64,000 nt of DNA from the NCBI GenBank assembly GCA_031267675.1, contig JAIRYT010000061.1:1-64000 (forward strand). The letters run 5' to 3'. Shown in pieces: positions 44,627 to 53,341 of the stretch. Origin of the DNA: Treponema sp. (GTDB taxonomy: Bacteria; Spirochaetota; Spirochaetia; Treponematales; Breznakiellaceae). A model generated the notes under the pieces. That model worked only from the letters and a program-made list of their open reading frames with translations, searched no databases and was not told the DNA's origin. A program made the translations under genes and the position numbers. Numbering within the stretch: the stretch's first letter is position 1; the number at the start of each line of letters is the position of its first letter.

Positions 44627-47600
44627 GTCCAAAAGCATAAAAACCAATTTTCTCCAACAGCGCGGCCTCGTCTATGGGTTTTCTAAGGTGATCATTCATC
44701 CCCGCCGCCAGGCAGTTTTCGATGTCTTCTTTGAACGCGTTGGCTGTCATGGCTACAATGGGAATTGTTTTAGCCTCGGGTAAATCCAGGGCGCGTATTG
44801 CCCGCGTCGCCTCCAGACCGTTCATTTCCGGCATTTGTACATCCATAACAATAAGATGATATTTTGCGGGATTGGCGAGGAATTTCTTTACCGCTTCAAC
44901 GCCGTTTGAGGCGGTGTCGATCACCGCGTGGGTGTCCTCCAGAATGGCCATAAAGATTTCGCGGTTAATCTCGATATCTTCGGCAAGGAGCAGGTTTATT
45001 CCGCGGTAGTCGGGGCGCGGCGCGGCCGGTCTGTCGGGCTCGGCAGTTTTTCCCGAGGCGCTTTTAATTACGTCAAACAGGGCGGAAGGAAACACCGGTT
45101 TTGAAACAAAGCGGCTTACCCCGGCGGCGAGCGCCCGATCTTCAATACGGTTCCATTCCAGGAAACTGCACACAAGAATAATCCGCGCGGAATCAATTAT
45201 ATGGCCAAGTTCTTCCGCAACCAAAAGGCCTGTTTTTTCATCGGTATGACGGCGGCGGAGTCTGCCCGGGCCGATATTGTATTCCACAAAGACAATATCG
45301 TATTCCCTGCCGCAGCCCGCGGCCGCTTCGATCAGGGCAAGGGCGCTGTCGCGGGTTGCCGCCGTTTCGACCGCCATGCCGAACGAAGCGATAATACGCG
45401 CCATCTCTTCCCGCTGCTCCGTATCATTTTCTACCACCAGGATTTTCAGCGCCGCGCTTTCGGCAGAACGCTCCGCTCCGGGCGGCGGATCGCCTGCGGA
45501 AGCCAGTAATTCCACCTGAAAGAAAAACACCGAACCCGAGCCGGGTTCGCTTTCTACCCAAATGCGGCCGTTCATTTTTTCTACGATGCTTTTTGAAATA
45601 GCCAGCCCCAAACCGGTGCCGCCAAAACGGGCGGTAATATTTTTGTCCGCCTGCTGGAACGGAAGAAACAGTTTTTTCATCTGGTCCGCGCTCATACCTA
45701 TTCCCGTGTCGCTTATCGCAAAGCGCAGGATCTTTTTTTCTTTATCCGCACAGTCAACTTCGTCCACGTTCACGTGGATTCTGCCGCCTTCGGGGGTAAA
45801 CTTTACCGCGTTGGAAAGCAGATTGGTAATTACCTGGGAAAGCCGTAGTTCGTCTCCTTCGTAATGAACGCACAGCCCCGGTTTAACCGATACAACAAGC
45901 GCCTGATCTTTTTGGTCGGTCTTGTCGTTAATAATATTGCACACCCGTATCAATAATTTTTCCAGGTTAAACGGAACGCTGTCCAAATCAAATTTACCCG
46001 ATTCGATCTTTGACATATCCAGAATATCGTTAATAATACCCAAAAGATGTGTTGACGAAGCGTTGATGGTAGAAAGGCAGTAGCGCAGTTTGCCTATGTC
46101 GCTGGTTTTGCCGGCAATGCGGGTCATGCCGATAATGGCGTTCATCGGCGTGCGGATTTCGTGGCTCATCCGGGAAAGAAAATCGCTTTTTGCGCGGGTT
46201 CCGGCCAGCGCGTCGCTCGACGCCTTTATAAGCGTTTGGGTAAGTTCCCGCTCCTGAATGGTTGTTACGATAAGCAGGCCGCCGGCGGTAATTGCCGCAA
46301 TATCTTCTTCGGTAAATGTCTGCTCTTCTGTCCGGTTTATCGAGATTAATCCCCAAAAATTCCCTTTTATGATGATGGGAACGGCAAGCACCGAAAGAAT
46401 TTTGCCCCGGTCGAACATTTCTTTTTCACACGCGTTCATAATCGAATAATTACGCCCGACAGTATTTCCCGAAGAAAGCTCCTTGATCCAGCCGGGCAGT
46501 ACGGCGTCGTCGAACTGTTCGGTGCCTGTTTCTTCTTTTACGGGGTATCCGTAAAGACGGCGAACGAACAGCGAAGCTTCTTTTTTTTCCGCCTTCCAAA
46601 GGTGGGTGCCGCTGCAACCAAGCGTGCTGCAGATTGCCTCGCAGGCATTAATCATTACTTCGGAAAAACCGTCGTCGTTTACCGAAAGCAGGGTTGACCC
46701 AATCTGGTGCACCAGCTCTATGTACTGGGCGTTTTTCCGGTACAGGTTAATGTTGTTTTTACGTTCATGCAGTAAATCTTCGCGGGTTTTAACAAGGCAG
46801 TTTTCGCTTTGGTTAATTCCCAGGGCGATTTTACGCGCCATTCCCCGGCACGAAGGGGAACCGCAGGCGCCGCAGTCAAAATTGTTTTTTACGCTGTTCC
46901 GGGCGGCGGAACCGGCCGATTTAAAAAGTTTTTCCAGCGCTTCTTCGATTTTCTTTTCATCGGGGTCCTGTCTTTTATTGTCCGCCGCAGGCGTTTTAAG
47001 GAATTTTTTAAAATCAAAGGCGTTATATTCTTTGCGCTTTTTAAAAGAAAGCTGCTCGGTTTTTGATGTTTCGCGTTTATTGTTTTCGATAATCGCCCGG
47101 ATGGTAAAACTGTTTTTTGGAACAATGCCCGCGGACCCCCGGTTACAGCCGTATTCACAGCACCGGGCGTCAAAAATACGCGGCAGATCGCTTTTATCCG
47201 CCGCCGCATAGCTTTCAAGTTCCGTAAACACCGGGCGGCCCGCGTATTCAGCAGACGATCCGCATTCCGGCTTAAAGCCCTCCGTCAGCGGAAAAACCGT
47301 ACCCGGTTCCACGGGCGGGTCAAAATTTGATTCGCCTGAAGGAAGTTCTATTTTTGCCCCGTTTATATAGCGAAAAAGTTTTTCGAAGGTAAGATGATAG
47401 GTAATGCCGGCGGAACGGCCCTGCGCGATACAGGAAGAGAGGACGGCGATTTTTCCGCTTCCTTTGTATTCCCTTAAATACACGGCAAGGCAGTTTACGG
47501 GATCCTGCACAGGCGAAAGCGCCGGCAGCAGTTCGTTTTGATACTGTTCGCACCAGGAAACAAGCGCCGGACAGCTCTGGGTAATCAGGGGCGGCGGATC

Positions 47601-48005
47601 ATACTGTTCAATATATTCAAGGGTTGCCCGCCTGCAGATATCCCCGCCAAAAGACGCGTCATATATTCCGGCAATACCCATGCCGCGAAAATATTCCAAA
47701 AGCTGTTTCCAGCGGGGGACATTAATTTTAAGCGAAGAGGCGATCAGGGTGATTTCTTTGCCGGCGGCTATATCGGCAAGAAACAATTCCAGATCGTCCG
47801 TGTAATCGCGCGCGCCGTGTCCGCACGCTTCAAGACAGGCGCCGCAGGCAATACAGCTGTTTTCGTCTACTTTTACTTTTGAATTACCCTGTTGATCAAA
47901 ATAACTTATGTTTGCCGTCTCTACCGGACAGGCGCGGATACAGCGGTTACAGCCAACGCATAATTCTTCGCTGGCGGTAATGACGCTCTTCACCGGGCCG
48001 CCCAC
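44610..48005 (-). CDS. Ferredoxin / H-cluster-like / GAF hybrid histidine kinase (putative H2 or redox sensor)
   Basis: A 1131-residue fusion. Order: two [4Fe-4S] ferredoxin motifs (C16,19,22,26 and C51,54,57,61); an [FeFe]-hydrogenase H-cluster-like domain with SCPALVSW (C145), LSSCIAQ (C192) and CCEYGCNRG (C283, C287); a four-Cys cluster (CGACGSPSC...NC, about 385-415); a coiled linker; GAF domain (about 435-590); HisKA with MSHEIRTPMN; HATPase (NLLSNAVKFT, GTGLGLAIS); a degenerate receiver; a second receiver with LIVMDVQMP. The four core H-cluster Cys are kept, but the tandem Cys and the Lys of catalytic enzymes are not, so sensing rather than turnover is likely. No output domain. The start is GTG; another GTG four codons on is possible. 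Confidence 0.85.
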   Translation of the reverse strand: MGGPVKSVITASEELCVGCNRCIRACPVETANISYFDQQGNSKVKVDENSCIACGACLEACGHGARDYTDDLELFLADIAAGKEITLIASSLKINVPRWKQLLEYFRGMGIAGIYDASFGGDICRRATLEYIEQYDPPPLITQSCPALVSWCEQYQNELLPALSPVQDPVNCLAVYLREYKGSGKIAVLSSCIAQGRSAGITYHLTFEKLFRYINGAKIELPSGESNFDPPVEPGTVFPLTEGFKPECGSSAEYAGRPVFTELESYAAADKSDLPRIFDARCCEYGCNRGSAGIVPKNSFTIRAIIENNKRETSKTEQLSFKKRKEYNAFDFKKFLKTPAADNKRQDPDEKKIEEALEKLFKSAGSAARNSVKNNFDCGACGSPSCRGMARKIALGINQSENCLVKTREDLLHERKNNINLYRKNAQYIELVHQIGSTLLSVNDDGFSEVMINACEAICSTLGCSGTHLWKAEKKEASLFVRRLYGYPVKEETGTEQFDDAVLPGWIKELSSGNTVGRNYSIMNACEKEMFDRGKILSVLAVPIIIKGNFWGLISINRTEEQTFTEEDIAAITAGGLLIVTTIQERELTQTLIKASSDALAGTRAKSDFLSRMSHEIRTPMNAIIGMTRIAGKTSDIGKLRYCLSTINASSTHLLGIINDILDMSKIESGKFDLDSVPFNLEKLLIRVCNIINDKTDQKDQALVVSVKPGLCVHYEGDELRLSQVITNLLSNAVKFTPEGGRIHVNVDEVDCADKEKKILRFAISDTGIGMSADQMKKLFLPFQQADKNITARFGGTGLGLAISKSIVEKMNGRIWVESEPGSGSVFFFQVELLASAGDPPPGAERSAESAALKILVVENDTEQREEMARIIASFGMAVETAATRDSALALIEAAAGCGREYDIVFVEYNIGPGRLRRRHTDEKTGLLVAEELGHIIDSARIILVCSFLEWNRIEDRALAAGVSRFVSKPVFPSALFDVIKSASGKTAEPDRPAAPRPDYRGINLLLAEDIEINREIFMAILEDTHAVIDTASNGVEAVKKFLANPAKYHLIVMDVQMPEMNGLEATRAIRALDLPEAKTIPIVAMTANAFKEDIENCLAAGMNDHLRKPIDEAALLEKIGFYAFGQQSPR

Positions 48006-48904
48006 TCATGAATAAAGCTAAAGGCGTGCTGCTGAATTCCGTCAAACCAGCGATCGATAAAATGTACCAGATCGTTCCCGGTGTAGCGGTAATGCCAGCT
48101 TTCCCAGTCATATCCGGTAAGCGCTTCATATCCCCGGGGATACGAAAGCGACCAGCCGTATTCGCCGGCATGCGCTTTTACCCAGCGGCCCGCGGCGCTT
48201 TCGGCAAAATCGTTGGTGATTGAACCAAAATCAACAACAAGTCCCAGCTGATGCTGGCTCATTCCCGGACGGGCGCTTACCCGTTCCGCCTGCGCGAGGC
48301 CAAGCCGTTTTGTCCAGCGGTCAAAGGAACCAATTTGATATTCCCAGGAACGATAGGCCGATGATACGGTCAGGGTAATTCCCGCGCTTTTTGCCGCGGC
48401 CGCCAGTTCTTCCAGCGCCGCCTCTGCTTTTTCGCGGAGCATCATTACATCGCCGATTCCGGCGCGGTAACTTTTGTAGCGCAGTGTTACCAGGTCGTCA
48501 GGCTCATAGCTTTCGGGAAGCGAGTGCTGTTTATCAACCAGAATCCAAAGAAACGGATCGGCGGTTTTTTGCAGGGTATCGTCAAGTTCGCCAAGAAACA
48601 TTTCTTCCTGGGCGCGAATCTTTTGCGCCATGTCGGGAGGAATTGCGGCGGCGGACAACGCGTCGATCAGGCGGGCGTTCGGTAAACTTGTCCTTTGATT
48701 TTGGGCATTTTGATCCTGATTTCGATTTTGGCTTTGGCTTTGGCTTTGGCTTTGGCTTTGGCTTTGGCTTTGGCTTTGGCTTTGATCTTGATTGGCAATG
48801 GAGATTTTAGTTTTTTCGGCCTCGTTAATTCCCGCCCGAGACTTGCTGCCGGTACACGAAATAGAAATACAGAGCAAGAATAAAATTACCGGACCACCCT
48901 TCAT
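47990..48904 (-). CDS. VanY-like M15 D-alanyl-D-alanine carboxypeptidase, lipoprotein
   Basis: A 304-residue lipoprotein: signal MKGGPVILFLLCISISC. A low-complexity Gln/Ser stretch (nine tandem GGCTTT hexamers on the plus strand) forms a linker to the VanY domain, which has the zinc ligands in SQHQLGLVVDFG and WESWHYRY and the catalytic Glu of that motif. It trims peptidoglycan side chains. The ATG lies 8 nt after a TATAGT box with no ribosome site, and a stop codon just upstream rules out an earlier start. It overlaps the sensor kinase gene downstream by 16 bp. Confidence 0.88.
   Translation of the reverse strand: MKGGPVILFLLCISISCTGSKSRAGINEAEKTKISIANQDQSQSQSQSQSQSQSQSQSQNRNQDQNAQNQRTSLPNARLIDALSAAAIPPDMAQKIRAQEEMFLGELDDTLQKTADPFLWILVDKQHSLPESYEPDDLVTLRYKSYRAGIGDVMMLREKAEAALEELAAAAKSAGITLTVSSAYRSWEYQIGSFDRWTKRLGLAQAERVSARPGMSQHQLGLVVDFGSITNDFAESAAGRWVKAHAGEYGWSLSYPRGYEALTGYDWESWHYRYTGNDLVHFIDRWFDGIQQHAFSFIHEWAAR
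48730..48783. repeat. Hexanucleotide tandem repeat (9 x GGCTTT) in VanY-like gene
   Basis: Nine perfect 6-bp units encode a Ser-Gln run in the minus-strand gene. Being a multiple of three, slippage changes linker length and not the frame. Confidence 0.95.
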
Positions 48905-48912
48905 GGCATTAG

Positions 48913-48942
48913 ACTATACACTTTTTAAGCACGCGTGTCCAA
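48913..48942 (-). promoter_or_regulatory. VanY/sensor-kinase operon promoter
   Basis: Minus strand TTGGAC (48937-48942), 18-bp spacer, TATAGT (48913-48918), then 8 nt to the ATG. The first transcript base would be at or next to the start codon. Confidence 0.55.
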
Positions 48943-49024
48943 TATTATTTTTACAAAAAATTTATCGGCGCTTTCGGGAACTTACCAGTTCAATACAATC
49001 GAGGTAATCGAGGTAATCAAAGAA

Positions 49025-49663
49025 TCAAAGCAATCGAAGGGCTTCCTTTGCCATAGCCTCGGCAAAAGCCGCGTGGCCTTCGGCCTCCCAGTGAACGCCG
49101 TCCGCGCCGCTCGACTCAACGACCGCGCCCGCGTCAAAAAACGCCGCGCCGCATTCTTTGGCGCAGGCGCGGTAATACGGCGCAAGGCGGCGCGAAATTT
49201 CGACCGCGTCAGGCGCAAGCAGCTGGCGGAACGCGGGCGATTCGACAAGCGGCGGCGGCGAAACCATTAGCACGCGCGGCGCGCCGTTATCCGGTCCTGT
49301 TTCGGAACCAAGGATTGCCTTTGCCACAAGCTGAGCGCCGTGGGAAACATCGTAAGCGCCGGGATTAAAACGGTTTTTTAAATCGTTGCTTCCCAGCATA
49401 AAGATAACCAGATCGAGCGGGCGGTGGCTTCGCAGTATGGGAATTAACTGGCGCAGTCCGTTACGGTCGCCTTCGATTGGATCTTCAAGGCAGCTTGTTC
49501 TGCCGTTAAGGCCCTCTTCAATTACCCAGTAATCCGGATTCGACACATCGCGGTTAAGGAGCGCCGCCATTGCCACAGGCCAGCGGGTCCTGTAGTCATA
49601 GCGGCCTCCCCGGGGATTATAACCCCAGGTGTTTGAATCGCCGTAACAGAGTATGGTCTTCAT
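49025..49663 (-). CDS. SGNH/GDSL-family hydrolase
   Basis: A 212-residue cytoplasmic-looking esterase of the SGNH fold. Block I YGDSNTWGY holds the nucleophile Ser, GLNGRTS is block II, LGSNDLK block III, and DGVHWEAEGH block V with the Asp-His pair. It resembles arylesterase/acyl-CoA thioesterase-like members such as those acting on acetylated sugars. Last gene of the cheY-cheX-kinase-sensor run, which is an unusual setting; its link to signalling is unclear. Confidence 0.88.
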   Translation of the reverse strand: MKTILCYGDSNTWGYNPRGGRYDYRTRWPVAMAALLNRDVSNPDYWVIEEGLNGRTSCLEDPIEGDRNGLRQLIPILRSHRPLDLVIFMLGSNDLKNRFNPGAYDVSHGAQLVAKAILGSETGPDNGAPRVLMVSPPPLVESPAFRQLLAPDAVEISRRLAPYYRACAKECGAAFFDAGAVVESSGADGVHWEAEGHAAFAEAMAKEALRLL

Positions 49664-49678
49664 TGTTTTCGCGGCGAA

Positions 49679-50380
49679 TTATTCGGGCGCGAGTTTACCT
49701 ATCCGCCGTCTGATCAAAAGATATATCAAAAGGCCAAACAGGGTAGCCGCCGCCACGACCGCGGCCTGCCAGAAAACCTGGGTCCGTATGTATCGCATAA
49801 TAGGTTCGCTGTCCAGATCAACGGCGACAATACCGATTGTTTCTCCCCCGCTGATTATTGGTCCATAGGCGGAAAGGGTCCAGCCCCAGTCGGGGTCGAT
49901 GCTCAGGGCGCCGACATGAACTTCGCCGGTTCTAAATGTCGCCAGCGCCGCATCGTCCCATTCTCCGATATCCTCTTCGTCGCCCAGCTCCGAGAAGCCG
50001 GTTTCCCCCGGATCGCCGCCGTCAACAATGTAAAAAAACACGCTGCCTTCTTTGGGGGCCATGGTATAAATAAAACGGGATCCGGTCCGCTCTTTTAATT
50101 CCTTGAGCGCAAGACGCGTTTTATCGTAATAGGGATCGCCGCTGTCCATGGTCCGGGTTAATTTTTCAAACGATTCGCCGTCCACCAGTTCCGCGGCCTG
50201 CCGCAGGGTTGGCAGCCCTACCTGCGAACAGATGTATTCCGTAAGCGTATTTACCTGCAAAACAGACGTAAAAATAAAAACAATAAAAATCGCCACAAAG
50301 AAAAATATAAAAAACAGGGTAACCATAAATTTGAGCGATCCCCTGGCTTGGTCAAGCTCCGCATATTTACCGGGTTCCAT
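49679..50380 (-). CDS. Two-TM sensor-like membrane protein without signalling output
   Basis: A 233-residue protein with one N-terminal membrane helix (FMVTLFFIFFFVAIFIVFIFTSVL), an extracytoplasmic domain of about 150 residues and a second helix (VFWQAAVVAAATLFGLLIYLLI), ending after a short basic tail. The outer domain (RFIYTMAPKEGSVFFYIVDGG, GWTLSAYGPIISGGETIGIVAVDLDSE) looks like the dCache/PAS-like sensor of chemoreceptors. HAMP and methyl-accepting parts are absent. It may pair with the adjacent membrane kinase as a separate sensory subunit (inference). Confidence 0.75.
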   Translation of the reverse strand: MEPGKYAELDQARGSLKFMVTLFFIFFFVAIFIVFIFTSVLQVNTLTEYICSQVGLPTLRQAAELVDGESFEKLTRTMDSGDPYYDKTRLALKELKERTGSRFIYTMAPKEGSVFFYIVDGGDPGETGFSELGDEEDIGEWDDAALATFRTGEVHVGALSIDPDWGWTLSAYGPIISGGETIGIVAVDLDSEPIMRYIRTQVFWQAAVVAAATLFGLLIYLLIRRRIGKLAPE

Positions 50381-50423
50381 TCAATCCCTCCTCTCCGCAT
50401 AAATTCGCATATCGCGGAAACAC

Positions 50424-52439
50424 TTACGACGCCCTGTTCATGACAGCGCCCGCCATAACACTTTCTTCCTGGAACGGAATATAAATATTGAATACGGTGC
50501 CCTTTCCCTGTTCAAAGGAAATTTTTATGGAACCATGAAGGTCCTTTATCCGCTCTTTGACAAGGCTTAGGCCTACTCCCCGCCCGGCGTGAACATCGGC
50601 GACTTCGGCGGTGCTGAACCCGGGCGAAAAAATCGCCTTTAACAGCAAACTGGGATTTTCCGCGTCGGCGGGGTTTTTAAACACATGCTGGCGCAGCGCT
50701 TTTTCTTTTATTTTTTCCATATTAAGGCCCCTGCCGTCATCCGCCAGTTTAAGATGAATGCTGCCTATTTCGTTTTTTATGGAAAGTTTTATTTTTCCTT
50801 CCGTATCTTTGCCCTGTTTTTTTCGCTCGTCCGGCGTTTCAATACCGTGATACACGGCGTTGCGCACCAGCTGGGTAAGCACTTCTTTAATAACGCGCCG
50901 GGGGCCCGTTTCGAGCACGGCGCCGTCCAGTTCTTCTATTACCAACTTTGCTTTTTTATCCTGCGCGGCGGCGGCCTTTTCGCAGGCTTTGGTAAGGGTT
51001 TCGACAAGAACATGACGATCCTGGCGGCGGTTGCCGCCGGCGCTTACCTTGAACGCCTCGATTTTTGCAATGGTATCGCGGAACTTGTCTTTTTCTTTCA
51101 TGATTCGTTCAAGATCCACGGTTACGCGAAGTACATCCTCGAACGAAACATCGTCCTGTTCGCGGTAGCCCTTAATTACGTTTTCCAGCTCGTGAAGCTT
51201 CGCGCTAAAATTTTCCAGGCCCAAGATAAGGGCGTTGGATTTAATGGCGTGTACCGACTGGTATATATCAACCATCGCGTCCTGCGCGTTCATCTTGCGG
51301 TTTTTAAGGGTGTCGTTAATACGGTCAAATTCATATTCGGTATCTTCGATAAAGTCGCCAAATACCCTGGGTTCCACCTGAATAACCTGAAAAAGGGCGC
51401 GCATTTCTTCTTCGCGTTTTGAAGCTTCCATTTCAAGCTGCCGCTGTAATTCCTTGGCTTCGGTAATGTCCTCTACGGTGCCCAGTACAAAAAATTCCCC
51501 CCGCCCTCGTTCTACCGCCACAAAGCTGGTGCTAAAAATTTTTGTCGCCTGGTTTACTTCGTCCAGATAGGAAAATTCGCTGATGGGGTTAATCTCTTCC
51601 AGCATGGACGCGTCAAACGAACGGTTGATCACCATTTTAAAATAATCTTCCAGGGTATCGCGTTCTTTTGCCTTGAGCGACGCGGACAGTATGTCGGTAA
51701 ACTTTCTTCCTTCGATTTCGTCGGTTCCCAGAATTCCTTCCAGCGGTTTTGAATAGGAGCCCTGAATAAGAAAATCCTTGTCCATCAGAAACAATCCGGC
51801 TTTAAGGTTGTCTTTCATGGCCTCGATAAGATCGCGCTCGACTTTAAGCTGCAAAGTAAGCTGTTTGTTCCAGCGGTTCATCATAAGGCGGATCTGCTCG
51901 TACACCATGGTAAGAATGGCTACCAGTAAATACACGCAGATAAGGCGAAGCGCGACAGGTATGGTATAGACAAAACCCGAGAGTCCGGGTATGAGGGTAA
52001 ACGTCATAACCGCCACAAGAAGCATGCCGGAAAGTATTGTTCCCGTAGAAAGACCAAGCATAAAGATCGTAAGAATGGGGTACGAATAAATCCACAAACC
52101 GGCAAAACCCCGCTCGTCCCCGGTAGACACAAGGAACGCGAGCAGGAAGCCGAAAATAAACAGCGGAATAAACCCCAGAATGGCAAAGGGTAATTTGGTA
52201 CGCAGCAAAACGATGAACAGAATACAGATACAGCCCAGCGAAATGTCGAATACGCCGCGGATTATGTTCCCTTCTCTTACGACACTGATTCCAAAGATGA
52301 TTATAAAGGCGGCGCCGACAAAAAACGCCGCGTTAAGAATCACATACCGGGCCATCTCGTCCACGACCGATTCGTCGCGGGGATTCTCAAAATGATGACT
52401 TGAGAGCAAGCGAAGAAACGTGTCGCCCTGTGCCGCCAT
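50424..52439 (-). CDS. Membrane-bound CheA-like kinase (TM - PAS - Hpt - HATPase)
   Basis: A 671-residue protein with about six N-terminal membrane helices, a PAS domain (GLFLMDKDFLIQGSYSKPLEG), a coiled stretch, a histidine phosphotransfer-like domain (SVHAIKSNALILGLENF, probable phospho-His), and a CheA-type HATPase (LTQLVRNAVYHGIETPDERKKQGK, DDGRGLN, GRGVGLSLVKERI). The C-terminal CheW-binding domain of CheA is absent. It starts 1 nt after the cheX stop. Probably phosphorylates the CheY encoded two genes upstream, with CheX as phosphatase. Confidence 0.88.
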   Translation of the reverse strand: MAAQGDTFLRLLSSHHFENPRDESVVDEMARYVILNAAFFVGAAFIIIFGISVVREGNIIRGVFDISLGCICILFIVLLRTKLPFAILGFIPLFIFGFLLAFLVSTGDERGFAGLWIYSYPILTIFMLGLSTGTILSGMLLVAVMTFTLIPGLSGFVYTIPVALRLICVYLLVAILTMVYEQIRLMMNRWNKQLTLQLKVERDLIEAMKDNLKAGLFLMDKDFLIQGSYSKPLEGILGTDEIEGRKFTDILSASLKAKERDTLEDYFKMVINRSFDASMLEEINPISEFSYLDEVNQATKIFSTSFVAVERGRGEFFVLGTVEDITEAKELQRQLEMEASKREEEMRALFQVIQVEPRVFGDFIEDTEYEFDRINDTLKNRKMNAQDAMVDIYQSVHAIKSNALILGLENFSAKLHELENVIKGYREQDDVSFEDVLRVTVDLERIMKEKDKFRDTIAKIEAFKVSAGGNRRQDRHVLVETLTKACEKAAAAQDKKAKLVIEELDGAVLETGPRRVIKEVLTQLVRNAVYHGIETPDERKKQGKDTEGKIKLSIKNEIGSIHLKLADDGRGLNMEKIKEKALRQHVFKNPADAENPSLLLKAIFSPGFSTAEVADVHAGRGVGLSLVKERIKDLHGSIKISFEQGKGTVFNIYIPFQEESVMAGAVMNRAS

Positions 52440-52440
52440 A

Positions 52441-52917
52441 TTACGCCCCCTTGGTCGATTCGATGGCTACCGAAAGACAAAACGTGTCGCCCCCGGCAGA
52501 ATCAAAGGGCACGCAGATGATCCTTGCCTGGGCGTTGGGCCATTTAATCTGGTGTCCGGGACCTTCGATAATGGTCGGAAGGCTTATTACCAGGCGAAAG
52601 GCCTCTTCAAGGTTTTTTTTAACATTTCCGGCGATAATGTTGACAATCTCGCCGATGGCGTCCACCACGTCGGAATCGATGGCGGTATGTTTGGTATCGG
52701 TAAGCTTTTCGGTAAGGCGCAGGGCAAAGGGCGTCTTCATGGAAACAACCACGGCGCCTCTGGCTTCTCCGGTTAACCCGATAACCGAAGAAATATCCCA
52801 TTCGTTCGCCGTTGTCGCTTCTTCAAAGAAGGGCCGGCCGGGGACAAGATCCAGTCCTACAAACTGCTTAAACACATTTTGGCAGACATCAATGAAAGGT
52901 TGAATGTATTTTTCCAT
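52441..52917 (-). CDS. cheX: CheX-family CheY phosphatase
   Basis: A 158-residue CheC/CheX-type protein. The phosphatase motif E-x2-N appears in DAIGEIVNIIAGNVKK, once only, as in CheX. The rest (GAVVVSMKTPFALRLTEKLT, GDTFCLSVAIES) matches the alpha/beta fold of CheX dimers. It dephosphorylates CheY-P and is a normal part of spirochaete chemotaxis, but here sits between cheY and a PAS-type kinase rather than with cheA/cheW. Confidence 0.92.
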   Translation of the reverse strand: MEKYIQPFIDVCQNVFKQFVGLDLVPGRPFFEEATTANEWDISSVIGLTGEARGAVVVSMKTPFALRLTEKLTDTKHTAIDSDVVDAIGEIVNIIAGNVKKNLEEAFRLVISLPTIIEGPGHQIKWPNAQARIICVPFDSAGGDTFCLSVAIESTKGA

Positions 52918-52928
52918 AAATGGCCTCC

Positions 52929-53297
52929 TTAAAAGGTTATTTTAGAGAGCTTTTCGGTAAATATCTTTTCGTTTACCGGTTTGACAATATAGTCGGTGGC
53001 GCCGTTTTTGAGCGCCTCGATCACATTGTATTTGGCGGATTCGCTGGTCACCATGATAATGGGAAGCTCCTTGTACTGTTCCATGGCCCGGACCTGTTTA
53101 AGAAAATCAAGACCGGAAAGCTCCGGCATGTTCCAGTCGAGCAGTACAAGATTTACGGTTTGATTTTGAAGCATCAACAGGGCGTCTTTGCCGTTTCCGG
53201 CTTCAACAAACTGACAGGGGATTTTTAGCTCGCTAAACGTATTTTTTACGATATTTCGCATAATCCGGGAGTCGTCTACAACCATTACTGTCTTCAT
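52929..53297 (-). CDS. cheY: CheY response regulator
   Basis: A 122-residue stand-alone receiver: VMVVDDSRIMR (acidic pocket), LVLLDWNMP (phospho-Asp), IIMVTSES (switch Thr) and IVKPV (Lys). AAGGAGGAAGAG precedes the ATG. First of five genes running leftwards (cheX, kinase, sensor, esterase). It would bind the flagellar switch if a true chemotaxis CheY, or act locally in this pathway. Confidence 0.94.
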   Translation of the reverse strand: MKTVMVVDDSRIMRNIVKNTFSELKIPCQFVEAGNGKDALLMLQNQTVNLVLLDWNMPELSGLDFLKQVRAMEQYKELPIIMVTSESAKYNVIEALKNGATDYIVKPVNEKIFTEKLSKITF

Positions 53298-53341
53298 GCT
53301 CTTCCTCCTTAAGGGGTTTTTGTCGATAATAGTAGGTAGCT

